Positions 36,923-46,409 of a stretch of DNA of 64,000 nt are shown here, piece by piece. This DNA comes from a virus. Made by a program: the position numbers and the translations under genes. Each line of letters starts with the position of its first letter. Positions within the stretch are counted from its first letter, which is position 1. The notes under the pieces were generated by a model. It had not been told where the DNA came from. It saw only the letters and a program-made list of their open reading frames with translations, and did not search any database. The stretch spans positions 62,001-126,000 of IMG/VR virus record IMGVR_UViG_3300007513_000007. One strand, 5' to 3'.

Positions 36923-39666
36923 CACAAACCCTCGTGTCGAGCAACGATCTGGAACTCGATAAAAGACACCCGCACCTCTTCGTTTAGAAGATCAATACCG
37001 CCATCAGTCTCGATTCGGAGAGTGTCGGTCCCCCTCCCCGCACAGGAATCAATGACACGAGCAAGCCTTTCAGCGGTCGTGAGTGTCAGCTTATGGGAGG
37101 GCACACGGTAGACGTGGACCTCCCCGCCCCCGTTCTCGGAAATATCTTGGGGGAGTGTCTTCCCTTTTCCGTTCACCACTTCGGGTTTTGGATCACTTTG
37201 CACAGCCGTTGGTTGGGGGGCAGGTGCCTCGCCATCAACCGGAGTGCCTCCTTTTTCCAGGTAGGTGGCGTACTTGGTAGGGAAAACCGACACCAACCGA
37301 GGTGTCCAGTTGCCTCCTCCCTGGTTGTTCTCCATTTCAGTGAGGTTGTTAGGAACAGTCCAGTTGCCGCCAAACTCAATGTCTACCTTGAGTGGGATCA
37401 GCCACGGGAGGTTGCAAGAGGTCTTGTTGACCATGACGTCTTCGATGAGGATCACCGCCTCTTCCGCGACAGCCTCCTCGATCTCAAAGACCAACTCATC
37501 ATGGATGGTGACGGTCATGAGGACCTTCTTCAGCCACCCCCGCTTCTTGATTTCCCGGTAAAGGAGCGCCATCGCCAACTTCATGATGTCGGCACTGGTC
37601 CCCTGCACGGGGCCGTTCACACTGTTCCGCTCTGCTTTGGCACGGAAGCCGCCCATCTCATGGTCGATGTCAGGGAGGGGGTACTTCCTTCCAAATGCAG
37701 TGGTGACGTACTTCTGCTTCTTGGCGGTCTTGTGCTGGAGCCTCCACCACTGCCGAAGGCCGGTGTAGGTCTTGTCGAACTGCCTCTTGATTCGGTGGCC
37801 CTCTTCCTTGTCCACTCCGACTGCACGCTGGGCCGCCATCCCACCGCCGCCGTAGCACATGGCGAAGTTGAGGGCCTTTGCGTTCTGCCGCTTCTGCTTG
37901 AAACCGCTCCCAGAGCGGCTGTCATCACCGTAGATGGAGAGGGCCGTCAGTGTGTGGAGGTCACCAATCTTATCGGAACCGCAGTCAGGACAGAAGGGAG
38001 GCGGCCTCTGGCCTTTCTCAAACTTTCGGTCGCAGGAGGAGCAGCGGAAGAACTCCGTGATCCATTTCGGCTCGCCAGAGATGTTCGTGACAATCCGAAG
38101 CTCCACACCCGAGTAGTCGATGGCGAAAAGGATGCGGCCCGGTCGAGCAGTCAAGCATTCTCGCATCCGAAGCAGGCATGAAGGCTTGGACTTGTCATAG
38201 GTGGCTGGGATGCTGTGAAGGTTCCACCGCACCTGCCCGTTGAAACTCTTCTTGTTTGGGGCGGGGGTGCTGAATCGCCCCGTATCCACTTTGTGGGCGT
38301 TGAATCCAACCCAGATGCACCCGTCTGGAGCGCGTTGGGTGCTGGTGTCGAGCCACACAGGGAACAGGTTGGAGGACAATCCCTTGGCTACTTCCCGGAA
38401 CCTCTTGACCTTGGCCATGAAAGGAAACTGGTCACCTGCGTTGTCAATCACCCTTTCAAGCTCGTCCTTGGAGGTCTTCACCTGCCCGCTCTTTTCCGTA
38501 GGGCGCAAGCCTTGAACCTTCAACTCCCGCATCATCAAGCCGAGGTTGGCCGGGATTGTCACGTCATAGATTGCTGGGAAAGTGACTGATTCCTGGAGTT
38601 TAGGATTGGTGAGCGAAGGTACTGACTTGGAGATGGGAGGAGGGGTTTCAAAAGGTACTTGGGTAGCCCGCTCTCGCACCTCCATGTAGTTGGGTCGGAT
38701 AGTGGTGGGGTCGAAAGCGGTTTCCGAACCGTCCCCTTCCAACATGACCCGAAACCAGCCTGGGCGAATATCGCGCCCGAGAAGCTCCGACCCATCCCGA
38801 TACACTTCCTTCAAGCACTCCATCCATTCGGCTTGACCGATTCGGATAAGCTCCTCGATCTTGTCTCGGTCAACATGGATACGGCACCGCTCCATCCACC
38901 GGGTAGCGGTCACACACCCCTTCTCCAAGGCATAGATGGTGGACTGGCTGCGCTGGTGGTCGTCTTTGTTCACCACCGTTGGGTGCAGAATATGGAAGAG
39001 CCGCAGAGTGCAGATGGCATCGGCAGCGGCGTACCACACCGTCGGTTCCCATTCGGGGTCCAATGTAGAGAAGTCCAGGAACCCCTTGCGGCGCTTTTCA
39101 ACAGGGAAAAGCTCCTTCAACTCGATCATCTCCATGCCGAGTTCGTTTTTGGAGAGGGCCTTCAGCCCTTTGTTCCTCTCTCTGGTGTTCCGAAGGTAAG
39201 CGAGGATGAACGTGTCCTCCCACTTCTTCGGGTTGTCCCATTCCCCGATAGGTCCGTAGTCATCGTGCTGAAGGAACTCTTGGTCAAACTTGCCGTTGTG
39301 GAAGACCGCTACCGCATCTGATTCGACCAACCTCTTCACGGCCTCTGCAACCAACCGGGGAGGGACGTTGGCTTCAGTCTCCTTGTGTCTGACGGGGATG
39401 TAGTAGCCCGTGTCAGGGTTGGGAGAGATGCAGTACCCCACGATCTTATCGTTCGTGTAGGGGGAGCCGTCGTCACTGTAAAAGACCCGTGCATCCAGGC
39501 CAGTGGTTTCCAGGTCCAGGCCGTACACTCCTGCTTCGATGCACTCCTCTACGATCCGATCAAGGTCGGCAGTCGTGGCAAGAGACATAGTGACAGAATC
39601 CATCCACGGCTTCTTCTCCACCACGGGTTTTTCCATCTCTTGAAGCTGATCAAAGAAGTCCGACAC
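36922..39666 (-). CDS. polA: Family A DNA polymerase with 3'-5' exonuclease and zinc-ribbon insert
   Basis: 914 residues from the GTG at 39666 (GGAGG upstream). The exonuclease motifs are LDLETTGLD (about residue 51), FHNGKFDQEF (about 122) and YAAADAICTL (about 212). Polymerase motif A is IDYSGVELRI (about 517), motif B is KRQNAKALNFAMCYG (about 592-606), and motif C is TIHDELVFEI (about 722). Between motifs A and B, where the family normally has a short loop, sits FRCSSCDRKFEKGQR with CPDCG, a four-cysteine zinc ribbon (about 541-562). A C-terminal extension of about 140 residues follows the palm. This is the replicative polymerase candidate. Confidence 0.95.
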   Translation of the reverse strand: MSDFFDQLQEMEKPVVEKKPWMDSVTMSLATTADLDRIVEECIEAGVYGLDLETTGLDARVFYSDDGSPYTNDKIVGYCISPNPDTGYYIPVRHKETEANVPPRLVAEAVKRLVESDAVAVFHNGKFDQEFLQHDDYGPIGEWDNPKKWEDTFILAYLRNTRERNKGLKALSKNELGMEMIELKELFPVEKRRKGFLDFSTLDPEWEPTVWYAAADAICTLRLFHILHPTVVNKDDHQRSQSTIYALEKGCVTATRWMERCRIHVDRDKIEELIRIGQAEWMECLKEVYRDGSELLGRDIRPGWFRVMLEGDGSETAFDPTTIRPNYMEVRERATQVPFETPPPISKSVPSLTNPKLQESVTFPAIYDVTIPANLGLMMRELKVQGLRPTEKSGQVKTSKDELERVIDNAGDQFPFMAKVKRFREVAKGLSSNLFPVWLDTSTQRAPDGCIWVGFNAHKVDTGRFSTPAPNKKSFNGQVRWNLHSIPATYDKSKPSCLLRMRECLTARPGRILFAIDYSGVELRIVTNISGEPKWITEFFRCSSCDRKFEKGQRPPPFCPDCGSDKIGDLHTLTALSIYGDDSRSGSGFKQKRQNAKALNFAMCYGGGGMAAQRAVGVDKEEGHRIKRQFDKTYTGLRQWWRLQHKTAKKQKYVTTAFGRKYPLPDIDHEMGGFRAKAERNSVNGPVQGTSADIMKLAMALLYREIKKRGWLKKVLMTVTIHDELVFEIEEAVAEEAVILIEDVMVNKTSCNLPWLIPLKVDIEFGGNWTVPNNLTEMENNQGGGNWTPRLVSVFPTKYATYLEKGGTPVDGEAPAPQPTAVQSDPKPEVVNGKGKTLPQDISENGGGEVHVYRVPSHKLTLTTAERLARVIDSCAGRGTDTLRIETDGGIDLLNEEVRVSFIEFQIVARHEGL

Positions 39667-39694
39667 TTTCCCTCCGCAGGATAGCAATACCCAT

Positions 39695-40288
39695 TCACTT
39701 GGCCTGTCCGACCCCCAGCACCTCTTTTGCAGACCGCAAAATCTTCAGGAACAAGACATCAGCTTGCCGGTCGTCTATTGACTCCTTCTGGTGCAGGTAA
39801 GCAACCTTGTCGAAGGCTTCCCAGAGAGCCGCTGATTTCTCCATTGTCAGCGACTTTTCTCGGGTCAACTCCAGGACAAACCGCTCCACTCTTCGCCGGG
39901 TCTCCTCAACATCAGGGCCGCTGTGGAGGGCACCCTCCACTTTCTTGGACAAGGATTCCCATGAATCCCCTGCTTCCCACGGGAGTGCAGGCAGGCCGTA
40001 CCGTGCTTCAAGCATCTTCAAGGCGTCACCGAATCCGACACCCTCTTTCTCTCGAACCAGGGTGATGGCGTCCCGTGTTTGCCCGCAGGCAAAGCAATAG
40101 AAGCTCGCTGAATCAGGGTAGACCCGTGCGGAAGGCTTGGTGTCGTGACCATCCCCGTGAAGATCACAAGAGAACTGCTGCTCCCTGTCCCCACCTTCGG
40201 GGAAAACCGCGTACCCGTAGTCAGCCAGCACTTGGACTATGGGGATTTCTTCTCTGATTCGGTCGGCTCTGCGCCTGCCCCTACTCAT
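39695..40288 (-). CDS. DNA primase zinc-binding domain protein
   Basis: FSCDLHGDGHDTKPSARVYP followed by SFYCFACGQTRDAITLV is a CHC2-type primase zinc domain (residues about 40-100). No TOPRIM or polymerase-like catalytic part follows in its 197 residues, only a helical region. The catalytic subunit must be elsewhere or absent. The ATG at 40288 overlaps the upstream stop by 8 bases. Confidence 0.8.
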   Translation of the reverse strand: MSRGRRRADRIREEIPIVQVLADYGYAVFPEGGDREQQFSCDLHGDGHDTKPSARVYPDSASFYCFACGQTRDAITLVREKEGVGFGDALKMLEARYGLPALPWEAGDSWESLSKKVEGALHSGPDVEETRRRVERFVLELTREKSLTMEKSAALWEAFDKVAYLHQKESIDDRQADVLFLKILRSAKEVLGVGQAK

Positions 40289-40943
40289 CCTCCCCACCCA
40301 CCTGCTTGAAGTACCGGGAAGCCCCTCCCGTGTCGGGGGGCCTGTAAACATGCGCTCCACCATCGTCGTCAGAACGATAGCTGTACCCGCTTCTTTTCGG
40401 TTGGTGTGTGACTCCCCACGAAGGACACTCCCCTGATTGGGCGTCCAGGGCTTTTACCGGACAACCCGGCTCGCAGATCCAGTTGGCTACGGATTCGTTT
40501 CCCTCAATATCCCCGTAAGCGGCTCCTGCAACCTCAGTGCTACCGCGCCAACCCGCCGAATATATGTCTTTCCCCTTCCCTTCCAGACCGCATTCTTTCT
40601 TGCCGCCTGTAGCTCCCCGCTTGTCTCCTTTGACCTTGCGCGTGCCCTCACACCGACACCCTGGAAGGTGCTGGAGGATGAGGTTTCCAGGCCACCTTCC
40701 CGTAGGCTGCTCGTAGTCAGCGAAGCCTCGGCGCATCGCCTGGGAGTCGCCCTTACGTTGAGAGGTCCACAAGTCGTAGCCCCCACCGCGAGGCGCGGGG
40801 TTCTTGGCGTAGGCCCCGCCGTCGAGGCTGTCCTGGGTGGAGATCCTGGAGGCGTCGATGTTCAGGCCCCCACACCCATGCTTCAGGGTGTTGGAGGCGA
40901 CGGTCCCGGACAGGGGTTTACGCAGAACGTGGACAACCTTCAC
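40281..40943 (-). CDS. Stand-alone paralogue of the methyltransferase recognition block
   Basis: 220 residues resembling residues 1-210 of the protein at 3568-5007: VLRKPLSGTVASNTLKHG, GGLNIDASRI, GRWPGNLILQHLPGC with RKVKG, then GNESVANWICEPGCPV, LDAQSG and GGASRYF. It stops where the other protein goes on into its catalytic part, and contains neither DPPY nor FxGxG motifs. It may be an alternative specificity subunit for a shared catalytic partner. GTG start with GAGG before it; lies inside the replication operon between primase and helicase. Confidence 0.75.
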   Translation of the reverse strand: MKVVHVLRKPLSGTVASNTLKHGCGGLNIDASRISTQDSLDGGAYAKNPAPRGGGYDLWTSQRKGDSQAMRRGFADYEQPTGRWPGNLILQHLPGCRCEGTRKVKGDKRGATGGKKECGLEGKGKDIYSAGWRGSTEVAGAAYGDIEGNESVANWICEPGCPVKALDAQSGECPSWGVTHQPKRSGYSYRSDDDGGAHVYRPPDTGGASRYFKQVGGEDE

Positions 40944-40944
40944 C

Positions 40945-42537
40945 TCAACCCCCAGTGATCTGTTCTACAAGGGCTTGCTCATCAACCTTCCCGTCAATGG
41001 CGTCCCCAGCTTTCCGCGCTGCTTCAGGAGTCACGTCATGAGTGGTCACAAGCCTCCTGCAATCCCACACGATCCCAGAATAGAAGTCAGCGAAAGGTTC
41101 GTCGTCCCGTGACTTCAGGCATTGGAGCTTCAACAGCCCCTTCCCAGCGAGTTCTGTGTCAATCCAGCCTGCGGTTACGATGTCAGAGGACCGTTCCGCT
41201 TCGTTGGCATAGGACAGGTGGGTGAGGTTGTAGGCACCGCCATTCTTTTCTGCGTTCTTGTAGCCTTCACGGTTGATCTGGAACAGGGACACCACAGCAA
41301 TCCCAGCGCCCCGGTTGAAGGACATAGCCAAACGCTTCAGATCACGAATCACCTCATTGAGATTCTCTGTGGTCGAGCGGTGCCTGTGCCTGGGGGACAT
41401 CAGGCCCGCGTGATCCGCAATAATCATCGAGACTTGAGGATCTTTTGAGTGGATGAGTTCAGACTTCGACTTCAAATCAGTAACAGTGAAGTCTGACTTG
41501 TCGGGGTCAGCCACCTCAATATGGATGGAGCCGTAGTTGTTGGCGCGGTCATTGAAGTCTGGAACAACATGCTCCATCAGGAACTTTCGCTCTGGACGGT
41601 TGGGGTCCTTGCAGCCGTCAACCAGACCTTCCCGCTCTTCCTCGGACATCTTCTCCAGCACGTCGGGAGCGAGGGTGTCCAACTCCCCATCCCGGATCCG
41701 TTGGTAGGAGACGCACCTTCCAATCCCCAACTCCTTTCGTACCTCATGGAACTTGTCATGGGCCGAGTGAAGTGCGTACAGGATGCGGCGAACTTGTTGG
41801 TAGGGCATCTCCAGGGAGAAGAAAATGGAAGAGTGTCGGTAGTGGACGGCTTGGTTGTAGACCCAGTTGAGAGCGAGGGTGCTCTTGAGTCCCCCAGTGA
41901 AAGCAGCGTGAGTCCAGAGTTCTCCTCGTTTGGCCCCTTTCAAGGCTACATCCATCTGCTCCAAGCCTGTGAACTGCCCGATACCAGCGAGAGGGTCTGA
42001 TTCAACCCTCTCGTACTCCTTGACGAAGGAATCCCCGTCGGCAGTGACCTCGCCCGAAAGGCGCACCCCGGTCGCAGGCATCACAACCTCATGGCCTCGG
42101 TCCAGGATGTACCGGATGGCACTGGCAGGACCACGGAGCAGCCGTTCCTCACGGCCTTCTTTGATAGTGATTCCCGTGTCTACAATCCGTGCTGCTTCGC
42201 GCAGAACCTCTGAAACGATTCGTACCCTGCGATCCTCTGCCCGAGCCTCCAGAATGCGGAGGAAGTCGCCTTGTGTGCGTGAGGGGACGACCGACAAGGC
42301 ATCGAGCCGGTCCACCACCTCGACTTCGCGCACACTGGTGAAGTGGTTTCGTAGGGTAGTCGCGTCAGGAACGTGGTGGTACTGGTCCCGAAAATCCAGG
42401 ACGTAGCTCCAGAGGGCGTTGTCTTCAGGGTTGTCGAACCCAAGCCCTGAATCACGGAGAGCCTGCATATTCCGCAGGAACAACTCCTTATCGTCGGTTG
42501 CCTCCGCGATGAACGTGGAGCGAAGCAGTGTCTTCAC
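40945..42537 (-). CDS. DnaB-like replicative helicase
   Basis: 530 residues. The C-terminal RecA-like ATPase begins about residue 190; the P-loop is FTGGLKST (213-220), a deviation from the usual GxGKT. FFSLEM-type text (SIFFSLEMPYQQVRRIL) and a Walker B strand (VSMIIADHAGL, about 370-380) follow. LFQINREG (compare LSQLNR) is conserved. The N-terminal half is divergent. GGAGG precedes the GTG start. Unwinds DNA ahead of the polymerase in the phage replisome. Confidence 0.88.
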   Translation of the reverse strand: MKTLLRSTFIAEATDDKELFLRNMQALRDSGLGFDNPEDNALWSYVLDFRDQYHHVPDATTLRNHFTSVREVEVVDRLDALSVVPSRTQGDFLRILEARAEDRRVRIVSEVLREAARIVDTGITIKEGREERLLRGPASAIRYILDRGHEVVMPATGVRLSGEVTADGDSFVKEYERVESDPLAGIGQFTGLEQMDVALKGAKRGELWTHAAFTGGLKSTLALNWVYNQAVHYRHSSIFFSLEMPYQQVRRILYALHSAHDKFHEVRKELGIGRCVSYQRIRDGELDTLAPDVLEKMSEEEREGLVDGCKDPNRPERKFLMEHVVPDFNDRANNYGSIHIEVADPDKSDFTVTDLKSKSELIHSKDPQVSMIIADHAGLMSPRHRHRSTTENLNEVIRDLKRLAMSFNRGAGIAVVSLFQINREGYKNAEKNGGAYNLTHLSYANEAERSSDIVTAGWIDTELAGKGLLKLQCLKSRDDEPFADFYSGIVWDCRRLVTTHDVTPEAARKAGDAIDGKVDEQALVEQITGG

Positions 42538-43295
42538 TTCTTACCTCCACGATTAGTCTTGCGGTTACCTGCTCCCATCGGTGGAGGTGCTACATGACCC
42601 GTCGCTGATTGGGTTGTGGTGGTATTGGAAGTCTTATTGGAGGTCTTATTGGCGGCCCTCTTTCCCGAGGCCAACACTTCTTGGTCCCACCCCTCCAAAG
42701 TACCGGCCACCGCATCCGACCAAAAAAGGTGGCCTGCTTTCAGATGGTGGTTCGGCTCATCCCAGATCCAGGTGGGCTTTCCAGCGTGGTGTCGAAGGTT
42801 GATGGCTTCAGCCAAAACCTCGGGGGAAGCCTCGTTGCGGGCCACCTTGACGCCCATTCGTATGATGAGCAGACCGGGAGGCATCACAAGGTCCGGGATG
42901 GAGAGGTAGGAGGTGGACACCATGTAGGCGTCAGGATCAATGATGTCCATTCCCTTGAGAGCTACGGAACCCAACCATGCGGTCACAATCTCTGCGTCGG
43001 ACGTGACCTTGAACCCCCAAGTGGGGGGCATCCGAACCGCAACGTGTCGCATATGACGTTTGAAGGTCCGACTGTCGGCCCTCACCCTCAAGTTCTTCTT
43101 TTCGTACCCCAACAAGGGTGATTCGGGGATGATGGCCGCTTTCGACAGACCTTTCATCCCACGCTCCACGTTGGAGAGAATATCGCTGTGCAAGACGCAG
43201 ACGCACCTGCGGTAAGAGGGTGGGTGGGGAGGCTTGGATTCAGCCCGTACAGTCCCGGTGCCCTCGCAGTGGGGGCAGTCCTCTCTCGCACTCAT
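42534..43295 (-). CDS. Possible helicase-loader-like protein
   Basis: 253 residues. A CPHCEGTG zinc motif opens the protein and another RRCVCVLH pair follows. The middle resembles the Rossmann-type ATPase core of DnaC-type loaders (DLVMPPGLLIIRMG, PTWIWDEP) but has no P-loop, so nucleotide binding is doubtful. The C-terminus is Thr/Asn/Lys-rich and disordered. It lies directly upstream of the helicase gene with ATGA overlap, which favours a replication-loader role. Confidence 0.5.
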   Translation of the reverse strand: MSAREDCPHCEGTGTVRAESKPPHPPSYRRCVCVLHSDILSNVERGMKGLSKAAIIPESPLLGYEKKNLRVRADSRTFKRHMRHVAVRMPPTWGFKVTSDAEIVTAWLGSVALKGMDIIDPDAYMVSTSYLSIPDLVMPPGLLIIRMGVKVARNEASPEVLAEAINLRHHAGKPTWIWDEPNHHLKAGHLFWSDAVAGTLEGWDQEVLASGKRAANKTSNKTSNTTTTQSATGHVAPPPMGAGNRKTNRGGKK

Positions 43296-44875
43296 CCCTG
43301 TCTCCCGATAGCGTCCATAACCAATGCGTCGTAAAGGTCTTTCACGTCAGACCCTACCGAGTAGACCTTTCCAGTACCCTTTTCGCCCCTCAACCTTTCC
43401 CCAAGAACCGCCTCGATCAACCCCATCTTCTTGCGGAGGACCGCCTGCACCCGTTCATCCACTGTGTCGTTACAGATGAGGTGGAAGGCGTACACCCGGT
43501 CATGGTCGGAACCGATACGGATCATCCGGCCCAACACCTGGAGGTAGTCTCCAGCACTCCACGGAGTGTCGAAGAACACGAGAGCCTTGGCCGCCTGAAG
43601 GTTGATCGCATCGCCCCCAGCCATCGTGATGAAGATGACATTGGTATCCGAGTTGGGGTCTTGGAAGGCTTCCATCGCCGCCTTTCGCTCGTCCCCGTCT
43701 TCTTCCCCGGTCACCCGGACACACTTGGCACCGGCTTTTTCCAGAATGGGGATGGCGACGTCCACCATCTTCTTGAAGCGGGTGAAGACAATGACCTTCT
43801 CCCCTGCCAGTTCCCCTTCCTCCGACACCAGTGATTCCAGCGCGTCCATCTTCTCGGATGAGTAGCCCTCGAACCCGATGAGGTCAGGGTGGTTCACGAT
43901 CTCCTGGCAGTAGATGAGAGCCGTGAGTTGTGTTGTCTCCCGGTCCTCCCCATCCCCATGCTCCAACAACCCATCCAGAGCTTCTTTGTACTTCTCTCGT
44001 TGGAACTTGGACATGCCGACATAAACATCCCTGGTTGTCAGGACCGGAAGCTCATGGGCAACCTGATGCTTGGGCCTTCCAAGGTAGTAGGGGTCAATCG
44101 CATCTCGGAAGCGGTGAACGTCTTGGTCCCGGTAGCCCACAATCACAGGGATTTGCCGACCGCGTGCCACCGTCTGCATCCGCAAGATGCAGTAGTTCTG
44201 CATGAAGGCGTTCTTGGACATTCGGAACAGGTCTGGAACCACCACACGGTAGATCCCGTACCCCTCCATAAGAGAGTTCTTGATGAGGGTGGCCGTCAAA
44301 GCCCATACCCGTTCTGCCTGCCCACTCAGGTACTGGCAAATCTTATGGACCCGTGTGGAGGCGTTTTTGTAGACCGTGGCCTCGTCGGTGACGAGGACAT
44401 ACCCCTCCCAATGCTGGATGCGGGCAAAGTCGTTACACGCGCTGCTGTACCCCTGAATGAGCACAGAAGGCCCTGTGGAAGCCTCCCAGTCGCTTTGAAT
44501 CTTGACCCGCTTGGCGGGACTGCCCTGGGCCACAAAGACAGCGACATGCTGGGTAAAACGCTCGAACTCCGACTCCCATTGAGGAACGGAAGACTTCTTG
44601 GTGAGGATGAGAACCTTTTGGTCCGGGTTTTTCTCCCACAGATGGCACAAGGCAGCAATCGTCTCAACGGTCTTGCCAAGACCTGTATCGTCACCCACCA
44701 CGAAGCGTTTCATAGCCAGTAGGTGGACTACCATTTGGGTCTGGTAGGAGCGCAACTCGAAAGGCACTACGCTCCCATCACGCTTGGTGATGGTGGAGGC
44801 CATATGAGAAGGTGCGGGGAGTTTCAGATCATCCTTTTCACGGATCTTCTTCAACTTCGCGTGAACGCTTTGCAT
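43292..44875 (-). CDS. SNF2-family helicase/ATPase
   Basis: GDDTGLGKT (61-69), VLVTDEAT (160-167), ALTAT (192-196) and a C-terminal lobe with VIFVFTRFKK-like text, FITMAGGDAINLQAA, FFDTPWSAGDYLQVLGRMIR and IGSD make a complete SWI2/SNF2 superfamily 2 motor of 527 residues. It probably moves on double-stranded DNA during replication or repair. GGAGG precedes the ATG and a promoter-like element lies upstream (44897-44929). Confidence 0.9.
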   Translation of the reverse strand: MQSVHAKLKKIREKDDLKLPAPSHMASTITKRDGSVVPFELRSYQTQMVVHLLAMKRFVVGDDTGLGKTVETIAALCHLWEKNPDQKVLILTKKSSVPQWESEFERFTQHVAVFVAQGSPAKRVKIQSDWEASTGPSVLIQGYSSACNDFARIQHWEGYVLVTDEATVYKNASTRVHKICQYLSGQAERVWALTATLIKNSLMEGYGIYRVVVPDLFRMSKNAFMQNYCILRMQTVARGRQIPVIVGYRDQDVHRFRDAIDPYYLGRPKHQVAHELPVLTTRDVYVGMSKFQREKYKEALDGLLEHGDGEDRETTQLTALIYCQEIVNHPDLIGFEGYSSEKMDALESLVSEEGELAGEKVIVFTRFKKMVDVAIPILEKAGAKCVRVTGEEDGDERKAAMEAFQDPNSDTNVIFITMAGGDAINLQAAKALVFFDTPWSAGDYLQVLGRMIRIGSDHDRVYAFHLICNDTVDERVQAVLRKKMGLIEAVLGERLRGEKGTGKVYSVGSDVKDLYDALVMDAIGRQG

Positions 44876-44896
44876 CGAGGGGCCTCCATCTACAAG

Positions 44897-44929
44897 GGAA
44901 TACCCTCAAATGCCCCTCTGGCACCCCCC
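44897..44929 (-). promoter_or_regulatory. Variant phage-type promoter for the replication operon
   Basis: GGGGGGTGC, 18-nt spacer, TATTCC on the minus strand, in the gap before the SNF2 gene. The -35 matches 7 of 9 and the pair before the -10 is GG. Confidence 0.4.
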
Positions 44930-45556
44930 CTATGCAGTCAACAAAGCCTTCATCGCCTGGGGCCTGTCCACGGGCAGGCGGTTGTAGTCCAAGCCCCGGA
45001 TGAAATCAGCCTCAAAAAGCTCCTCCGCGTCCTCCTTGCTGCACTCCTCACCGTAGAGACAGGAGCAGGCTTTCTGGACTGCGGGGACGGCCTGCGCCTC
45101 CAGGCGAGCAAACACCCGAAGCAGAGGCTTTTGGAACTCTCTTGCGGAAGCCTTGGCCAGTTCCTTGAACACCTTGCCCATCGCCTTGGGGTCTTCCGGC
45201 ATCAGGAATCCTCGGGTCCCTCCCTGCTGCCTGTCTCTGACCCGGACCTTTTTTCCAGCCATGTAAAACAACTCTGTCAGGAGACGTAGCTGCTTCCGTT
45301 CTTGGGGGGACAGTCCTGACGGCCACACTGATTCACGGGCAAACAGGTTGGCGATGACGTAGTTAGGGGCAACCCGGTACTCGTGTCCCAGTCGCATGAT
45401 GAGAGGCCACACCTGCGACCCGAAAGGCTTCATGGCAGCGTTTAGCTTCTTGGACACGTCCTTGACGATGTTGAATATCTCATCGCCCTCCGCATACATA
45501 CATGCTTGGTTCGGATCGTTGGTGTTTAGGGGTGGGGTGGCAACTCGATGCTGCAT
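44930..45556 (-). CDS. Unknown 208-residue protein
   Basis: MQHRVATPPLNTNDPNQACM, helical and basic in the middle (MAGKKVRVRDRQQGGTRGFL), with a cysteine cluster (KACSCLYGEECSKED) near the C-terminus. ATG at 45556 forms TGATG with the upstream stop. No family recognised. Confidence 0.6.
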   Translation of the reverse strand: MQHRVATPPLNTNDPNQACMYAEGDEIFNIVKDVSKKLNAAMKPFGSQVWPLIMRLGHEYRVAPNYVIANLFARESVWPSGLSPQERKQLRLLTELFYMAGKKVRVRDRQQGGTRGFLMPEDPKAMGKVFKELAKASAREFQKPLLRVFARLEAQAVPAVQKACSCLYGEECSKEDAEELFEADFIRGLDYNRLPVDRPQAMKALLTA

Positions 45557-46362
45557 CACGGCTCCTCAATCATAAGGATGACCTTTCCAGGCCCATCACA
45601 AGACAAGGTGTAGCCCGTCTTGGTTCGCATGGATCGGACTGCACCTGAAGTGAAGGCTTGAGATCCTCCAGGAAGGATGACATGGCCCACCTTCGCGGAT
45701 TTAGGGGAAGGTTTGGGTGCTTTCATCTTGGCGACTGCTTTGGCGATGTCTGCTGAAAGCATCCCGCCCAACCCCAGAGCACGCAAAGCGGAGAGGGTGC
45801 GCTCCCCAAGCTCCCCGTCCACAGGACCGCAGTTGATACCCAGACGGTGGAGGTGCGCTTGGATCAGGCGTTCCGTAGGTTGTCCCCCCTCCCACTTGCC
45901 CACAACTACTTGGGCCGCAGCACACGCTGAAGGCCATGCCCACTCGCCTCTTCCTTCCCCGTGTAGGGAATCTATGACATGGTTCCAAGGACCGAGGAAG
46001 TGGAAAACATGGTCATGCACACCAGGGACCGGGTATCGCTGCCAAGGCGTGAACCCCAACGGCACTGCCAACCCCCACAGGATTGCAAGCTCCAACTCCT
46101 TTCGAGTTCCTGCATCCCCGTCGAAGTCCGTCAGTGACACCTTCAACCCGACCTCTCGGCCAGCCATCCTCATCGAAAGGTGTGGGGGAAGCTCGGTAGG
46201 ACCAACCTCTCCTTGCCAGTTCGCTTCTTGGGCCGGGGTTCCTGAATAGTGGACCTTCACCCCGCCGTGCTCAACAGCCGCCTTCTCCAGCTTCTGCATC
46301 GCCTTCTCTACGTCAGGCGTCACCAGAGTTGAACGGAATGGAACCAGCTTGTCGTGCTTCAC
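45556..46362 (-). CDS. Protein with peptidoglycan-binding-like domain, 268 residues
   Basis: GTG start with GGAGG upstream. An N-terminal unknown domain (about 1-160) is followed by LIQAHLHRLGINCGPVDGEL then GERTLSALRALG, a PG_binding_1-like helix pair, then a Lys/Pro linker and a small beta C-terminal domain. Such binding domains often accompany lysozymes or endolysins; the N-terminal part is not a recognisable amidase or lysozyme. A lysis or tail role is plausible. Confidence 0.6.
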   Translation of the reverse strand: MKHDKLVPFRSTLVTPDVEKAMQKLEKAAVEHGGVKVHYSGTPAQEANWQGEVGPTELPPHLSMRMAGREVGLKVSLTDFDGDAGTRKELELAILWGLAVPLGFTPWQRYPVPGVHDHVFHFLGPWNHVIDSLHGEGRGEWAWPSACAAAQVVVGKWEGGQPTERLIQAHLHRLGINCGPVDGELGERTLSALRALGLGGMLSADIAKAVAKMKAPKPSPKSAKVGHVILPGGSQAFTSGAVRSMRTKTGYTLSCDGPGKVILMIEEP

Positions 46363-46409
46363 GGGGGCCTCCAGCTATACGGTCGTCATAGAGGCTTTAC
46401 CCATATCAG

